Under the pieces are notes generated by a model, which did no database searches, had not been told where the DNA came from, and was given only the letters and a program-made list of their open reading frames with translations. Positions 9,848 to 19,073 of a stretch of 46,057 nucleotides of DNA are shown one piece after another. The position numbers and the translations under genes were made by a program. Where the stretch lies: the NCBI RefSeq assembly GCF_902764455.1, contig NZ_CACWVY010000022.1, forward strand, positions 1 to 46,057. The letters run 5' to 3'. This DNA is from an uncultured Methanobrevibacter sp. (GTDB lineage Archaea > Methanobacteriota > Methanobacteria > Methanobacteriales > Methanobacteriaceae). The first letter of the stretch is position 1. Each line of letters opens with the position of its first letter.

Positions 9848-10399
9848 TTATATGATTACTGCTAAAAATTTAGCCGGTTTACCGTTAAGTGCTACCATTG
9901 CATGGCGGTGTGTTGAATCGAAGAATATAGAATCTCCTTCGTTTAACACGATTTCGTTGTTGTGTATATAAATTTTTAAGGAACCTTCCAGAACATAATT
10001 GAATTCCTGACCGGGGTGTGAATTAAGTGAAGGAACCGGATTCTTTTTAGGGTCTACTGTAACAAGGAATGTTTCAGCTTTTTTGTGAATGAATTTGGAA
10101 CATAAGTTTTCATGAGTGTATTCCTTGCTTCTGTCGATTGATATTCCTTTGTTTGCACGTGTAAGGTCGAATATGTTCATTCTGCTTTCTTCACCAGTCA
10201 ATAATAATCCTAAATCAACTTTAAAAATATGTGCAAGTTCGTATAAAAAACTTGCTGGAATGTCTATTTCGGCGTTTTCATATTGGATGTAAGTTTCTTC
10301 GCTAATATTCAATTTTTCTGCAATTTCTTTAATTGTAATGTCTGATAGTTCTCGCAATTCTCTAATTCTCTTTCCAATATCTTTGTTGTATTCATTCAT
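9848..10399 (-). CDS. XRE-family regulator with C-terminal cupin domain
   Basis: A 183-residue two-domain regulator: an N-terminal HTH_3 domain (about 5-60, [26 protein letters not shown]) and a C-terminal cupin_2 domain (about 105-180, with [14 protein letters not shown] and [10 protein letters not shown]). Such proteins are one-component sensors that often repress their own operon and bind a small acid or CoA-linked metabolite. It is the first gene of the acyl-CoA synthetase/VOR/GatDE run and probably controls it. I use ATG 10399 because AAGGTG lies eight bases before it; the longer frame from 10423 would place that site inside the gene. Confidence 0.85.
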   Translation of the reverse strand: MNEYNKDIGKRIRELRELSDITIKEIAEKLNISEETYIQYENAEIDIPASFLYELAHIFKVDLGLLLTGEESRMNIFDLTRANKGISIDRSKEYTHENLCSKFIHKKAETFLVTVDPKKNPVPSLNSHPGQEFNYVLEGSLKIYIHNNEIVLNEGDSIFFDSTHRHAMVALNGKPAKFLAVII

Positions 10400-10423
10400 T
10401 AATAAACACCTTAATTTTTTCAT

Positions 10424-10626
10424 TCATTATAATTATAATATATAATATTATAACATATTCTAATTTTTGAATTTGAAGTTATATAAACCTTATTAAAAAT
10501 CGTGATAATTCATTATAAATTGATGTTTTTTAAAATTTTATTATTGATTTTTTGAATGAAATTTGGGAAAATTTTAAATACTTCAAATATATAATTGTAA
10601 AAATAATTGAATGAGGGGGAAATAAA
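10424..10626. promoter_or_regulatory. divergent promoter region
   Basis: About 200 AT-rich bases separate the XRE-cupin operon (leftward) from a small unknown gene (rightward). TATATAA at 10588-10594 is a good TATA box for the rightward gene: it predicts a start near 10615 and a very short leader with GAGGGGG at 10613-10619. Leftward, the ATAATATATAATATTATAAC block near 10433-10452 could hold a TATA element close to the regulator gene, where autoregulation would be expected. No clear palindromic operator was found. Confidence 0.5.
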
Positions 10627-10998
10627 ATGTCATCCAGTGAAATAGGTACTAATGTTATTTTCAAAAAACAGTTAGGACTGAACTATGAAATCGACCAGAA
10701 ATATGTTGGTTTAAAAATGAAAGAAAATAATGTGTTGTCTTTTAATTTCAGAGTGCCTCAAGAATTAATAGGTGAAATTGAAGCATATTTCAAAAGATTT
10801 AAATTAGGAGAGCCAATAATGGTCGATATTGGTGGAACAGGAGATATCAAATGTGACTTTAAGGGAGTATCTCCGGTATTGAAAAATAAGAAGGATTCTA
10901 ACCAGTACTTTATCTCAGCTACTCTGCAGGAAGATAAACAGTATGATCCTTTAGAAGAAGAAAAATGTGAAACCTGCAGCGGATGCGGATTCCACTAA
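10627..10998 (+). CDS. unknown protein with Cys-rich C-terminal tail
   Basis: I do not recognise this 123-residue protein. It is polar, has no membrane segment, and ends with the cluster C-E-T-C-S-G-C-G-F-H, which could bind zinc or an Fe-S cluster. The middle (RVPQELIGEIEAYFKRFKLGEPIMVDIGG) looks like a compact alpha/beta domain. It has its own TATA box and a strong GAGGGGG ribosome binding site. A T-rich run follows at 11000-11012, so it is probably a single-gene transcript. The strong signals argue for a real, well-expressed gene. Confidence 0.75.
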   Translation: MSSSEIGTNVIFKKQLGLNYEIDQKYVGLKMKENNVLSFNFRVPQELIGEIEAYFKRFKLGEPIMVDIGGTGDIKCDFKGVSPVLKNKKDSNQYFISATLQEDKQYDPLEEEKCETCSGCGFH

Positions 10999-11013
10999 CT
11001 TTTTTATTTTTTT

Positions 11014-11823
11014 TTAACTATATCTATTTTTCAGCAGGATTGTTTCCTGTATTATATATTTAATTAACAGAACTGTTGCTATTAATGTTATTATTGTTGC
11101 AGGGATTAACCATGGCATTTGCCCAATTATATAATCAATTTGGGTAAATTCAAGCAATGTCGCCACTACGTTGTTTAGGAAATGAACGCTCATCGGAACA
11201 AGTATATTGTCTGTTTTCATGTATATGATGCACATGCAGATTCCAAACAGAAATGCACTTGTTATTCCTCCGAAATTATGCCCTATTGCGAATAAAAATG
11301 AAGAGAGTAACATTGCAGGAATAATTCCTATTCTTATTTTCAGTCTGTTGAAAAGCACTCCTCTAAATACCAGCTCCTCCAGAACAGGGGCAAATATTAC
11401 TGAAGCTATTATGTCCAGAAACAGGACTCCTCCGGCAATGTCGACATTGTCAATGTCAAAGCCTGTCACCCAGCTCGGATTGTAAAATCCGATAAGCAGG
11501 TCTATTCCTGAAACTATGCATGTAAAAAGGAATGCAAAAAGCAGATTTATTGCAAAGACATATAAAATTTCATTTCTTGTTTTAACTTCCAGTATCTGCT
11601 TGAAGTTTTGTGATAATCCTGAAGTGCCTTTTAAACACCATGCAAAGAAAATCAGTATCATTGTTAATAATGTGATGAAAAACAGATCTTCGTTATCAAG
11701 AACCTCCGGGAAAATAGCGGTCAATACTACCATAAGTATTATACAGATTATTATTGCGACAAATAATTCTCTAAGTCTTATTGTTCTTAAACGAATATTA
11801 AAATCGCTTACGCTTTTATCCAT
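11014..11823 (-). CDS. CPBP-family intramembrane metalloprotease (CAAX protease/Abi type)
   Basis: A 269-residue membrane protein with about eight hydrophobic segments. The CPBP (Rce1-like) motifs are present in order: APVLEELVFRGVLFNRL with the EExxxR signature, then FLFAIGHN with a metal-ligand histidine, and a late SVHFLNN histidine. Relatives cleave within membranes; in prokaryotes the substrates are mostly unknown (peptide maturation, bacteriocin immunity, signalling). It is only 11 bases behind the epimerase gene on the same strand, with AGGAAC as ribosome binding site, so the two may be co-transcribed. Confidence 0.85.
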   Translation of the reverse strand: MDKSVSDFNIRLRTIRLRELFVAIIICIILMVVLTAIFPEVLDNEDLFFITLLTMILIFFAWCLKGTSGLSQNFKQILEVKTRNEILYVFAINLLFAFLFTCIVSGIDLLIGFYNPSWVTGFDIDNVDIAGGVLFLDIIASVIFAPVLEELVFRGVLFNRLKIRIGIIPAMLLSSFLFAIGHNFGGITSAFLFGICMCIIYMKTDNILVPMSVHFLNNVVATLLEFTQIDYIIGQMPWLIPATIITLIATVLLIKYIIQETILLKNRYS

Positions 11824-11834
11824 ATTTTCAGTTC

Positions 11835-12767
11835 CTATAATATGGTTTTAAACCAGTTGATGGTTTCTTCAAGCTGACTTTCAAATTCGTTGGAGTCAAC
11901 ATTGAAATTGATTTCACTCATTTTTGTAGTATCTGCCAGGGAATGTTTAATATCTCCCTGTCTTTCAGGCAAATAATTTGGCTCAACATCGCTTTTGAGT
12001 GTTTTTTTGACGATTTCAAATAGCTGATTGATGCTTAACTTTTCACCTGATGCAACGTTCAGCACTCCATTGTAATCTGATTTGGCGGCGTTAATGTTGG
12101 CTTTAACAACATCATTTACATAAATGAAGTCTCTGGTCTGTTCACCATCTCCATAAATTTCCACAGGATTTCCTTCAAGAATTGCACTTATAAAATTCGG
12201 AATCACTGCAGCATACTGTGAATTCTTGTCCTGGTTAGGTCCAAAGACATTAAAATATCTCAGTGCAGTGTAATTCAGGCCGTAACTTTCATAAAAAGTT
12301 TGCAGATACAGCTCACAGCTTGCCTTGGATGCAGCATATGGTGACATCGGCATCAGAGGTTCGCTTTCCTTTAAAGGCATGTTTCTGTTTTGCCCGTAGA
12401 CGGCTGATGAAGATGAAAAGACGATTTTTTCTATGTCATTGTCAACGGCAGATTTCAGAAGTTTTATAGTGGCATTAAGGTTTATGTCATTGCATTCAAC
12501 TGGATGGTCTATACTTAGAGGAACGCTTGCCATTGCAGCAAGATGGAAAATATAATCAATTCCTGAGGTCAATTCATCAAGATCGGTATTACGAATGTCT
12601 TCTTTGATGATTTTTAAATTTTCATTATGGGCATCTTTTAGGTTATTTATATTGCCTGTGGACATATTATCAAGAATAACGACTTGGTTTTCTTTTAATA
12701 ATTCATTTGCAATATGTGAACCTATAAATCCAAGGCCACCAGTTATTAAAATATTTTTATTCCTCAT
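11835..12767 (-). CDS. NAD-dependent sugar-nucleotide epimerase (UDP-glucose 4-epimerase family)
   Basis: This 310-residue extended short-chain dehydrogenase has the Rossmann motif GGLGFIG at 10-16, the serine-rich stretch before AVYG at about 118-124, and the catalytic pair Y144xxxK148 (YAASK). RYFNVFGPNQ and a conserved DFIYVNDVV segment follow. The family interconverts UDP-Glc/UDP-Gal or UDP-GlcNAc/UDP-GalNAc, supplying sugars for pseudomurein, surface glycans or glycolipids. The exact substrate cannot be read from the sequence. It has a GGTGG ribosome binding site and shares an intergenic promoter region with the divergent eha operon. Confidence 0.88.
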   Translation of the reverse strand: MRNKNILITGGLGFIGSHIANELLKENQVVILDNMSTGNINNLKDAHNENLKIIKEDIRNTDLDELTSGIDYIFHLAAMASVPLSIDHPVECNDINLNATIKLLKSAVDNDIEKIVFSSSSAVYGQNRNMPLKESEPLMPMSPYAASKASCELYLQTFYESYGLNYTALRYFNVFGPNQDKNSQYAAVIPNFISAILEGNPVEIYGDGEQTRDFIYVNDVVKANINAAKSDYNGVLNVASGEKLSINQLFEIVKKTLKSDVEPNYLPERQGDIKHSLADTTKMSEINFNVDSNEFESQLEETINWFKTIL

Positions 12768-12831
12768 TAAGCCACCATTTTATAACTTTCATAATGTTTA
12801 AGCTATTATTATTAATTTTTAAGTAACAACA

Positions 12832-12872
12832 TTTATATATTTTTATATAATATAATTATTATTTAAGAGGAG
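12832..12872 (+). promoter_or_regulatory. eha operon promoter and ribosome binding site
   Basis: A TATA-like element TTTATATAT at 12832-12840 predicts transcription start about 25 bases downstream, near 12860. GAGGAG at 12867-12872 is the ribosome binding site for ehaA, so the leader is short. A second A/T run, TATATAA, at 12844-12850 makes the exact TATA position uncertain. This is the only obvious promoter ahead of the 14-kb plus-strand operon. Confidence 0.55.
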
Positions 12873-12881
12873 TCTAATAAT

Positions 12882-13265
12882 ATGTTTGATTTGGTTTACA
12901 ATACCATATTTTTTGCTTCATACAGCAATTTTTATGGGCTCGGTAATATAACACTCGGTTTATTTGATGTTATATTAGCTTATATTGTGACTATTATTGT
13001 TTCTATTCTAGTTGCATTAGTTTTGAAAGTCCCATTATTGCCAAGCAAACCATATAGGTATTCTTTTGATGTTAGTGCAATATATCCAACTCCCATAATA
13101 GCTATAGGTATACTTTCTATTTTTTTAGTTTTAAATTATACTTTCATGTATAACGGAATAGTTTTAGCTGTTGTCATTGGTATTTTATCTGCATTATTTG
13201 TGAAATATTTATTTGATTTTGTATTTCCAAAGCCTTTAGACGCTGATGAGGGGGAGGATATGTGA
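12882..13265 (+). CDS. ehaA: energy-converting hydrogenase A subunit EhaA
   Basis: The first gene of the eha operon encodes a 127-residue integral membrane protein with about three hydrophobic helices (near 25-50, 66-86 and 88-112) and an acidic C-terminal tail. Eha is a membrane-bound group 4 [NiFe] hydrogenase that uses the ion gradient to drive ferredoxin reduction by H2; in hydrogenotrophic methanogens it replenishes ferredoxin for CO2 reduction to formylmethanofuran. EhaA has no known catalytic motif, so the call rests on position at the head of an otherwise canonical operon and on its size and topology. Confidence 0.82.
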   Translation: MFDLVYNTIFFASYSNFYGLGNITLGLFDVILAYIVTIIVSILVALVLKVPLLPSKPYRYSFDVSAIYPTPIIAIGILSIFLVLNYTFMYNGIVLAVVIGILSALFVKYLFDFVFPKPLDADEGEDM

Positions 13266-13756
13266 TGAATGAAGTAATTGGAATTATAATTGCTGCAATT
13301 CTCTGTTGGTTGAATTTTGTTATTGTTGATACATATTTCGGACTTCCTGAGCAGCCTGGTGTTAAAGGTGCTAGGATTATTGGTGAAAATGTTGAAAAAA
13401 GAGGAGGAGATATTGCTGGCGGTTTCTTCCAAGGAAACATCGTTTGTTCCCCGGATGCTTCTGCCGGTACATTAATAGCTTCTATTGGATATTTGCTTTT
13501 AGGAATTCCTGGCGGAATCATAGCGGCATTTTTAGTATTTATTGGAAATAGATTATGCGCTGATCCGGGTTATGCAGGAACTGTAGGAAGCCTAACAGCC
13601 ACTGTTATAATTTTTATCTGTTCATTTGTCGGTTTTACTCCGGAAATGTTTATTGTAGGTATGGTTATTGCAATATTGACTGTTCAGGGTATTGATCACA
13701 AAAGAGCTTCTATCCTTTTGGGTAAAATAGCTGAAAAATTCAATAGGCATGCTTGA
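13265..13756 (+). CDS. ehaB: energy-converting hydrogenase A subunit EhaB
   Basis: A 163-residue membrane subunit with an N-terminal helix, a glycine-rich hydrophobic pair near 60-100 and a further pair near 103-145. I take ATG 13265, which overlaps the ehaA stop (TGATG), with GGGGGAGG at 13250-13257 upstream; GTG 13262 is an alternative. The overlap implies coupled translation. It is a nonconserved integral-membrane component of Eha, assigned by operon order. Confidence 0.8.
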   Translation: MNEVIGIIIAAILCWLNFVIVDTYFGLPEQPGVKGARIIGENVEKRGGDIAGGFFQGNIVCSPDASAGTLIASIGYLLLGIPGGIIAAFLVFIGNRLCADPGYAGTVGSLTATVIIFICSFVGFTPEMFIVGMVIAILTVQGIDHKRASILLGKIAEKFNRHA

Positions 13757-13769
13757 GAGGGGTAAAAAT

Positions 13770-14018
13770 ATGTACGTTGAAATTATTGGAGTTATAGTCA
13801 TTTTTGTAGCATTAAGAGCTTTAATAACTCGAAACAGGGCTGAAAGGTTATTGTATTTGAATGTTATCGGTTTTGGAGTTTCAGCCATTATTGCTTTAGT
13901 TATTAATACTCCATTTGCTCTTGTTGTTGCAGCTGCATTCTTTATTTGTTCTACAATCAGTGCGAATGCAATTGCATATACATTGAAAAGACTTGATGAC
14001 GAGATACTGTTGGAGTGA
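13770..14018 (+). CDS. ehaC: energy-converting hydrogenase A subunit EhaC
   Basis: A small membrane subunit of 82 residues with about three hydrophobic helices. The start is ATG 13770, preceded by GAGAGGGG at 13753-13760; an upstream in-frame ATG at 13749 lies before this site and inside ehaB, so it is less likely. The short polar loop with RNRAERLLYLNVIG between helices resembles small antiporter-like (MrpC/NuoK-like) subunits. Assigned by order and size. Confidence 0.8.
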   Translation: MYVEIIGVIVIFVALRALITRNRAERLLYLNVIGFGVSAIIALVINTPFALVVAAAFFICSTISANAIAYTLKRLDDEILLE

Positions 14019-14024
14019 TGCAGA

Positions 14025-14294
14025 ATGGAGTTTTTCGTATCAATAATTGCAATTGCTTTGATGGTAATCGGTGCATTTGGTATTATATTTCTTAAAAAAC
14101 CTTTAGATAAGGTCATAATGTTTACAATACTTGATGCAGGATTCATTCTGGTCGTTGTCTTGTTTAAATACCTGGATGTGGCAATGTTTGCGGCATTGGT
14201 TGATCCGTTATCAACTTTAGTATTCATTTTAGCAATTGTGAAAATTAATGAGATTAGAAAGAAAAAGCTGGAAAGTGGTGATTTGAATGATTAG
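14025..14294 (+). CDS. ehaD: energy-converting hydrogenase A subunit EhaD
   Basis: An 89-residue membrane protein with three hydrophobic helices (about 3-24, 30-48, 52-74) and a charged C-terminal tail. GGAGTGAT overlapping the ehaC stop serves as ribosome binding site for ATG 14025. Its helix pattern resembles the small membrane subunits of Mrp-type antiporters and complex I. The last codons overlap ehaE. Confidence 0.8.
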   Translation: MEFFVSIIAIALMVIGAFGIIFLKKPLDKVIMFTILDAGFILVVVLFKYLDVAMFAALVDPLSTLVFILAIVKINEIRKKKLESGDLND

Positions 14295-14547
14295 CGTTCC
14301 ATTATTCTTTTACTTTGGAATATTTCTGGCTATTGTAGGAAGTATTGCCACTGCATGGGGTCCTGGAGTAAACGACCCTATAGTAAGGACATTCAACACT
14401 GAAGTTGCATCAATAGGTGTCTGTCTGGTATTGCTGTGCTATAATCATGTTTTGGCATTACTGACATTGCTTGCAACTACTGTTGTCATTACATTAATTT
14501 TATTTAGAGCTATTATTCGTTTAGAAGAAATGGGGGCAGACGTATGA
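14287..14547 (+). CDS. ehaE: energy-converting hydrogenase A subunit EhaE
   Basis: An 86-residue integral membrane subunit with two or three helices. The central motif [19 protein letters not shown] forms a conserved-looking polar loop, followed by a strongly hydrophobic stretch and an amphipathic end ([13 protein letters not shown]). It overlaps ehaD by eight bases with GGTGAT at 14277-14282 and overlaps ehaF by four bases (ATGA). Assigned by order, size and topology. Confidence 0.8.
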   Translation: MISVPLFFYFGIFLAIVGSIATAWGPGVNDPIVRTFNTEVASIGVCLVLLCYNHVLALLTLLATTVVITLILFRAIIRLEEMGADV

Positions 14548-15137
14548 GACTAGGAGTTTTATGGAATAAGCTTGCTGACCCTAAAAACGTTCCACGTTTA
14601 TTTGCTTTTAGTTTGGGAGTAATTTTAATCATAGGTCTGATTGTACCTATGGCATTAAATCCAGATCAATTATATGTTAGACCCGCTCCCCAAGAGCAAG
14701 TAGATGAAGGATTGGCCATTGCCCCTTATGACAGGGGTGGTGAAGTCTTAACTCAGCCTGGAATTATCAATCCTCAGTATCCTGATAATGCGGCAAGTCT
14801 GGGAATGATTACAGGATATATGTCACCGATTGCTGAGTGGATATCTGCGATTTCCCCTTACTTTGGAACCTCAATCTATTCATCTCCTGGAGGACTCATA
14901 GATGAAATATTATACTATACAAGAGGTTTCGATACAATTCTTGAGTCAAGCATACTGATGATGTCATTCATCATAGCTTCATGGCTGTCAATCAATTACA
15001 CCATGAACCGTAAAAATGATGAAAATGAGATAAGACAAGACGTCAAAAAAGCCATTTCCGATTCAGCAAAAGTAGCTAATGAAATTAAAGCCAGTGATGA
15101 AAAGGCAAGGGCTAAACAGTTAAGGAGGGATAACTGA
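14544..15137 (+). CDS. ehaF: energy-converting hydrogenase A subunit EhaF
   Basis: A 197-residue subunit with an N-terminal transmembrane helix (about 20-38), a long probably external polar domain (about 40-125, rich in Pro, Gly and Tyr), a second helix near 130-150 and a highly charged cytoplasmic tail that may form a coiled coil. GGGGG at 14532-14536 precedes the start, and the first codon overlaps the ehaE stop. The topology, with a large soluble loop between two helices, is distinctive within the complex. Confidence 0.8.
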   Translation: MRLGVLWNKLADPKNVPRLFAFSLGVILIIGLIVPMALNPDQLYVRPAPQEQVDEGLAIAPYDRGGEVLTQPGIINPQYPDNAASLGMITGYMSPIAEWISAISPYFGTSIYSSPGGLIDEILYYTRGFDTILESSILMMSFIIASWLSINYTMNRKNDENEIRQDVKKAISDSAKVANEIKASDEKARAKQLRRDN

Positions 15138-15832
15138 TGGTATTCATACCTCCATATGTTCCTGATGCATTCCTATCAATGTACCTGCCGGCAATCTATG
15201 CGGGTCTTATCGTTGGATTTATAGGAACAATGGCAATTGCATTGAAAAGGGAAGAGATTCACATACTTATCCTGACTGATTTGGTTGGCCTTGCAATGAT
15301 ATTTGTTGTCTCTGCAGTTGGAACTGACCTTGCAGAAGCATTGATTTTACCTGGTCTGGTTGTAGAGCTTGCTGAAACATTGGCAATTTCTGAAATACTG
15401 ATTACAAGAGAAATGCGTATAATCGAACAGGATCCAAGAAGAAACTTAACCAAATCCTCTTCATTGTTCCCTCAGCCTTTCACATTGAATATGGAAATAA
15501 TGAATACTGCTCCTAACTTTATTGCGTTAGTTTTAATAGGATACGGTATTTTCCTTACCGGATTTACAGGAGGGGCAGTAGCAGGCGGAGGAATAGTATT
15601 GTATGCATTGTCCAAAAAAGCAAGAGGCCTTCCTGTATTGGTACTGGATGGTCTTGCAGGAGTTTCCGGAATAACCTGGTGTTTATGGATTTTAGGTTTC
15701 CTTCTGTTCTTTGTAGCACCTCAATACTGGTTATTAAGTTTATTCCTGGCAGCATGTGGATTATTATTAAAAGTAGCTTCAAAAGTTGGTTTAATTGGAC
15801 TGCTTATGAGAGAGGATATTGATAGGGAGTAG
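15137..15832 (+). CDS. ehaG: energy-converting hydrogenase A subunit EhaG
   Basis: A 231-residue membrane protein with about six helices: two pairs in the first 85 residues, a polar loop around 95-125 ([20 protein letters not shown]), then three or four more helices. AGGAGG at 15123-15128 is a strong ribosome binding site and the start overlaps the ehaF stop (TGATG). It is one of the nonconserved integral-membrane components of Eha, assigned by order and topology. Confidence 0.8.
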   Translation: MVFIPPYVPDAFLSMYLPAIYAGLIVGFIGTMAIALKREEIHILILTDLVGLAMIFVVSAVGTDLAEALILPGLVVELAETLAISEILITREMRIIEQDPRRNLTKSSSLFPQPFTLNMEIMNTAPNFIALVLIGYGIFLTGFTGGAVAGGGIVLYALSKKARGLPVLVLDGLAGVSGITWCLWILGFLLFFVAPQYWLLSLFLAACGLLLKVASKVGLIGLLMREDIDRE

Positions 15833-15839
15833 TGATAGA

Positions 15840-16511
15840 ATGGATTTTGTTACACCTGGGGGAAATTTACTTGGAATAATTCCGCTTGGAGATATCGTAT
15901 TATACCTTACTCCGTTTAACCTATTCCTGTTTGCAGTTTTAATTGGTTTTACTATTTTAATTGCATTGAGTAAGCCTGAAACTCAAATAGAGGCTACAAT
16001 GCATTATTTGAATAATACTGAAGTTAAAGTCGGTCCAAAGGAATTCAAGCAAAGAAGATTTTTATCTATAATTTGTGGTCTTGCATCAGCTGGAGCCATG
16101 ATTACTGGAGATTTATTCAATTTTACTCTGTTCATGGCATTGGTTGGTATTTTAAACATTGGTATTGTATCTGCTGTTAAACAGACTACTGTATTGAACT
16201 CTGCATTCAATTACGGTTTGATTGCCATGATGTGCAGTCTGCCTTTATTTGGTGGAGCTGCAATAATTCTTGCAGCAACCGGAACATTGTCACTGGCAGT
16301 TTTATCCCAAATGCCTGCCAGTCCGATGGTTGTATTTGGTGCAGTACTGATGTTGATTGGTATCTTGGGTGAAAGTGGAGTCGCACCTTTCTTTGCAAGT
16401 AAAGCAGAGATGTTCAGAACTGCGGGATCTCCATATATTGTAATTATTCACTTAAGTTCATTGTTTATTATTGTAAGAGCTGTTGAAATTTTGTTAATGG
16501 TATTGTGGTAG
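15840..16511 (+). CDS. ehaH: energy-converting hydrogenase A subunit EhaH (antiporter-like)
   Basis: This 223-residue protein has about six helices. It contains the segment [20 protein letters not shown] (about residues 74-93), typical of the NuoN/MrpD/Ech antiporter-like family, where the acidic and aromatic residues lie on the ion path. It is one of the two conserved membrane subunits of Eha and is a candidate for ion translocation. It is much shorter than full NuoL/N proteins, as known for Eha. The start is ATG 15840; an in-frame ATG at 15819 inside ehaG is less likely. Confidence 0.85.
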   Translation: MDFVTPGGNLLGIIPLGDIVLYLTPFNLFLFAVLIGFTILIALSKPETQIEATMHYLNNTEVKVGPKEFKQRRFLSIICGLASAGAMITGDLFNFTLFMALVGILNIGIVSAVKQTTVLNSAFNYGLIAMMCSLPLFGGAAIILAATGTLSLAVLSQMPASPMVVFGAVLMLIGILGESGVAPFFASKAEMFRTAGSPYIVIIHLSSLFIIVRAVEILLMVLW

Positions 16512-16519
16512 ATGGTAGT

Positions 16520-16735
16520 ATGGTTAGTCAAAAAATTACATGTGGTATATTACTGGCATTATCAACAATAGCTATTCTCGCATGTCTTGTAATAAACTTC
16601 GAGGCATGGATTGTTTATGCGGTAGCTATATTTGGTATTCCATTATGGATATTATCTTTAGGTTTATTGACAATGGCTAAACCAAAACCTGAAGATGCGG
16701 AAGAAAGGGTGAAAGAGCCATTTACTGGGTATTAG
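16520..16735 (+). CDS. ehaI: energy-converting hydrogenase A subunit EhaI
   Basis: A small subunit of about 71 residues with two hydrophobic helices (about 8-26 and 30-52) and a charged tail ending in RVKEPFTGY. The start is uncertain: ATG 16520 gives this length, while GTG 16505 overlapping ehaH would add five residues. The ribosome binding site is weak. Assigned by its position between the antiporter-like EhaH and the NuoH-like EhaJ. Confidence 0.72.
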   Translation: MVSQKITCGILLALSTIAILACLVINFEAWIVYAVAIFGIPLWILSLGLLTMAKPKPEDAEERVKEPFTGY

Positions 16736-16744
16736 AGTGGTATT

Positions 16745-17617
16745 ATGAATTTAATGGCAGAAATATTAATTCAAGTTGTTATTGCATTCCTGGCGGGAAG
16801 CCTTCTTCTAGGTCTGCACAGAAAAGTTATGGCCCGTGTTCAGAAACGTCCGGGACCGCCTATTGTCCAGCATCTGATACACTCTTTGAAATTTTTCTTT
16901 AAGGAAACCGCAATTCCAAAAACAGTTTCAAAAGTATTTTATATCGGTATTGTATTTATATTATGTTTAATATGGATTGTTGGTGTTATCGCAGGTCCTG
17001 TAGCTCATGATTCATTATTAATACTCTTTGGTGTTTATGCAGTTTACAAAATTGTTGAGCACAACTCAGGATCAAGTTCGGGTTCTCCGTATGGTAAATT
17101 AAGCTGTGTAAGGGCTGTTCTTTCAGCGGCAACAGAACTTCCATTGTTTGCAGCTATCGTATTTGTCTATATGGTAACTGGCACAATGAATATTGGAGAA
17201 ATAATTGCCTATCAGTCAGTACACGGACCTCTGGTATTTACAATTCCTCTTGCGGCACTGATGTTTTTCATGCTCATAATTACCAAATCCCCATACTCTC
17301 CATTTGCAATAACAAAGGATAAAGTATTGATTTCAGGATTTGAAACTGAACATTTCGGGCTTTTAAGGGGATTCATGCACTTTTCAGAGTCAATCGCATG
17401 GTATGTGATGCTTTGGGTATTTTTAACAATATTCTTCGGTCCGTTGAATGCTGTCGGATATCTCATTGGAATGATTGTAATCACATTTATAACAGGTTTT
17501 ATCAATGCGACAACCCCGATATTCAGTCCAAACCATTCAGTCATGACTCAAATTACTATAGGTGCAATATGCTTCTTTGGAACTGTATTGATGATATTTA
17601 GCGGAGTGGTAGCATGA
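16745..17617 (+). CDS. ehaJ: energy-converting hydrogenase A subunit EhaJ (NuoH-like)
   Basis: A 290-residue membrane protein with about eight helices, homologous to NuoH/HycD/EchB, the subunit that links the hydrogenase module to the ion-translocating arm. Diagnostic pieces are the first-loop motif [17 protein letters not shown] (about 25-42), the [20 protein letters not shown] loop with E-L-P downstream, and the [11 protein letters not shown] segment. This is the second of the two conserved integral-membrane subunits of Eha. Start ATG 16745 follows GTGGT. Confidence 0.88.
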   Translation: MNLMAEILIQVVIAFLAGSLLLGLHRKVMARVQKRPGPPIVQHLIHSLKFFFKETAIPKTVSKVFYIGIVFILCLIWIVGVIAGPVAHDSLLILFGVYAVYKIVEHNSGSSSGSPYGKLSCVRAVLSAATELPLFAAIVFVYMVTGTMNIGEIIAYQSVHGPLVFTIPLAALMFFMLIITKSPYSPFAITKDKVLISGFETEHFGLLRGFMHFSESIAWYVMLWVFLTIFFGPLNAVGYLIGMIVITFITGFINATTPIFSPNHSVMTQITIGAICFFGTVLMIFSGVVA

Positions 17618-17868
17618 ATAGTGAAGATGTAATAGTTTATTTCACTGCCTTAGTTGCTGTAGGTGTTGTAATTGTCGGATGCTTAGCAACAGGATTGCAT
17701 TCAACTCTCCTAGCTCCGATTATTGTCATAGGGCTGATTGCAACAATATTCGCGCTGATGTCCAGAGGCAATTTTGCACATAAGATAGAAAGTATAGAGA
17801 AATTATGTTTTATTATAACTTTTATAGCAATACTTTGCTCATTCATATTACTTTATAAACCGATGTAG
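17614..17868 (+). CDS. ehaK: energy-converting hydrogenase A subunit EhaK
   Basis: An 84-residue membrane subunit with three hydrophobic stretches (about 8-26, 30-46, 62-82) and a short charged loop ([14 protein letters not shown]). It overlaps ehaJ by four bases (ATGA) with GGAGTGGT upstream. There is no functional motif; assigned by operon order and size. Confidence 0.78.
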   Translation: MNSEDVIVYFTALVAVGVVIVGCLATGLHSTLLAPIIVIGLIATIFALMSRGNFAHKIESIEKLCFIITFIAILCSFILLYKPM

Positions 17869-17876
17869 GAGATATT

Positions 17877-18185
17877 ATGTTAGATTATATGATTTATATA
17901 CTTACATTTGCAGTCGGATCAATTCTTGGTTTGCTCTACAGCTACAAACAGCATGGGGAACCATTTGTTGCAGTAACTGACTTAAACATTCCATTTACTA
18001 TAGTTTCAATTGTGGGATGGGTTTTAGGTTTCTGTTCCGGCAACATTATTTTATCAGCTGTTGGTTTTCTTTTGGCAGGATTTGTAATGGGAGAAAGACC
18101 GGGATACGGTAGAAAAGAATCTGCTATCGGTTTAATTGTAGGAATAATTGTATATGTAGTGTTAAAATTCAATTGTATGATGTGA
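17877..18185 (+). CDS. ehaL: energy-converting hydrogenase A subunit EhaL
   Basis: A 102-residue membrane protein with three or four helices and a conserved-looking loop GERPGYGRKESAIG near 76-89. AGGAGAT at 17867-17873 precedes ATG 17877. It is the last membrane-arm gene before the soluble and catalytic subunits. Assigned by operon order, size and topology. Confidence 0.8.
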   Translation: MLDYMIYILTFAVGSILGLLYSYKQHGEPFVAVTDLNIPFTIVSIVGWVLGFCSGNIILSAVGFLLAGFVMGERPGYGRKESAIGLIVGIIVYVVLKFNCMM

Positions 18186-18190
18186 TTGGA

Positions 18191-18583
18191 ATGGATGATA
18201 ATGAAAAATTAAGATTGATGCAGACAAGAATCATAAAAAGTTATGCTTGGCAGAGAGACGTTATAGTTCCGCTTTCCAAAGATTTCGATTGTACTGTTGA
18301 AGAGCTTGAAGAAGTGTTTTTTAATCTGTTTGATATGGACACTCTTGAAGCAATGCACGGAACCTATGAATCCGCAACCGATATCTGTTTATATCAGAAG
18401 TTTAATGCTGATTTAAGATTATGCTGGTTTAGCGGTACTTTAGAGGTCATTTCTCCTGAAGATGCAAAAAATTTAAAAATGAAGTTAGTCAATGAAGTTA
18501 AAAACGGAAAATCTTATGAAGATGCCCTGAAGGAAGGTCATTTGGAATTATTCGAACTATTGAAAAAAGAAGCGATTTATTAA
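18191..18583 (+). CDS. ehaM: energy-converting hydrogenase A subunit EhaM
   Basis: A soluble, mostly helical protein of about 130 residues, one of the nonconserved hydrophilic Eha subunits. It has no Cys clusters or nucleotide-binding motif; the centre contains EELEEVFFNLFDMDTLEAMH. I choose ATG 18191; a TTG at 18173 inside ehaL would give a 136-residue form. It is followed by a 40-base spacer, one of the few gaps in the operon, before the catalytic subunits. Confidence 0.78.
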   Translation: MDDNEKLRLMQTRIIKSYAWQRDVIVPLSKDFDCTVEELEEVFFNLFDMDTLEAMHGTYESATDICLYQKFNADLRLCWFSGTLEVISPEDAKNLKMKLVNEVKNGKSYEDALKEGHLELFELLKKEAIY

Positions 18584-18623
18584 TCATGTTTATTATTAAT
18601 TACAAAATAAAAGAGGGAGTACA

Positions 18624-19073
18624 ATGTTAGATGCTATAAGGGATGTTGTGAGAAAAAGCTCAATACATGTCTGTATCGTAAATTGTGGAGGATGTAATGG
18701 ATGTGACGTTGAATGTGTCGCACTGTTGTCTCCTAGATATGACCTTGAGCAGTATGGTATTTATGTTCACAATAATCCTCGTGAAGCTGATGTTCTGTTG
18801 TTGACTGGTGCTGTTACCGAACAATGGAAAGATAACTTAAAAAGAATATATGATAAGGCTCCTGAACCAAAAATAGCAGTAGCGGTAGGAAACTGTCCTG
18901 TATCCGGAGATGTATTTAACCAAGAGGGAGGCCATGTAAATGCGCCTGCATCTAATTTCATTCCGGTTGCTGCAGAAATTCCTGGCTGTCCACCAAGGCC
19001 TAATGAAATACTGGAAGCTATTTTGGCTGTTGGACCACAAGCTATTGCCGATCGTGGGAGGGAGCAACAATGA
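18624..19073 (+). CDS. ehaN: energy-converting hydrogenase A small subunit EhaN
   Basis: The 149-residue [NiFe]-hydrogenase small subunit of the NuoB/EchC type carries the proximal [4Fe-4S] cluster. Ligand cysteines are visible in [12 protein letters not shown] (C21 to C31), GNCPVSG (C91) and GCPPRP (C122), the pattern shared by group 4 hydrogenases and complex I. AGAGGGAG precedes the start. It overlaps ehaO by four bases (ATGA), as expected for subunits made in equal amounts. Confidence 0.93.
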   Translation: MLDAIRDVVRKSSIHVCIVNCGGCNGCDVECVALLSPRYDLEQYGIYVHNNPREADVLLLTGAVTEQWKDNLKRIYDKAPEPKIAVAVGNCPVSGDVFNQEGGHVNAPASNFIPVAAEIPGCPPRPNEILEAILAVGPQAIADRGREQQ

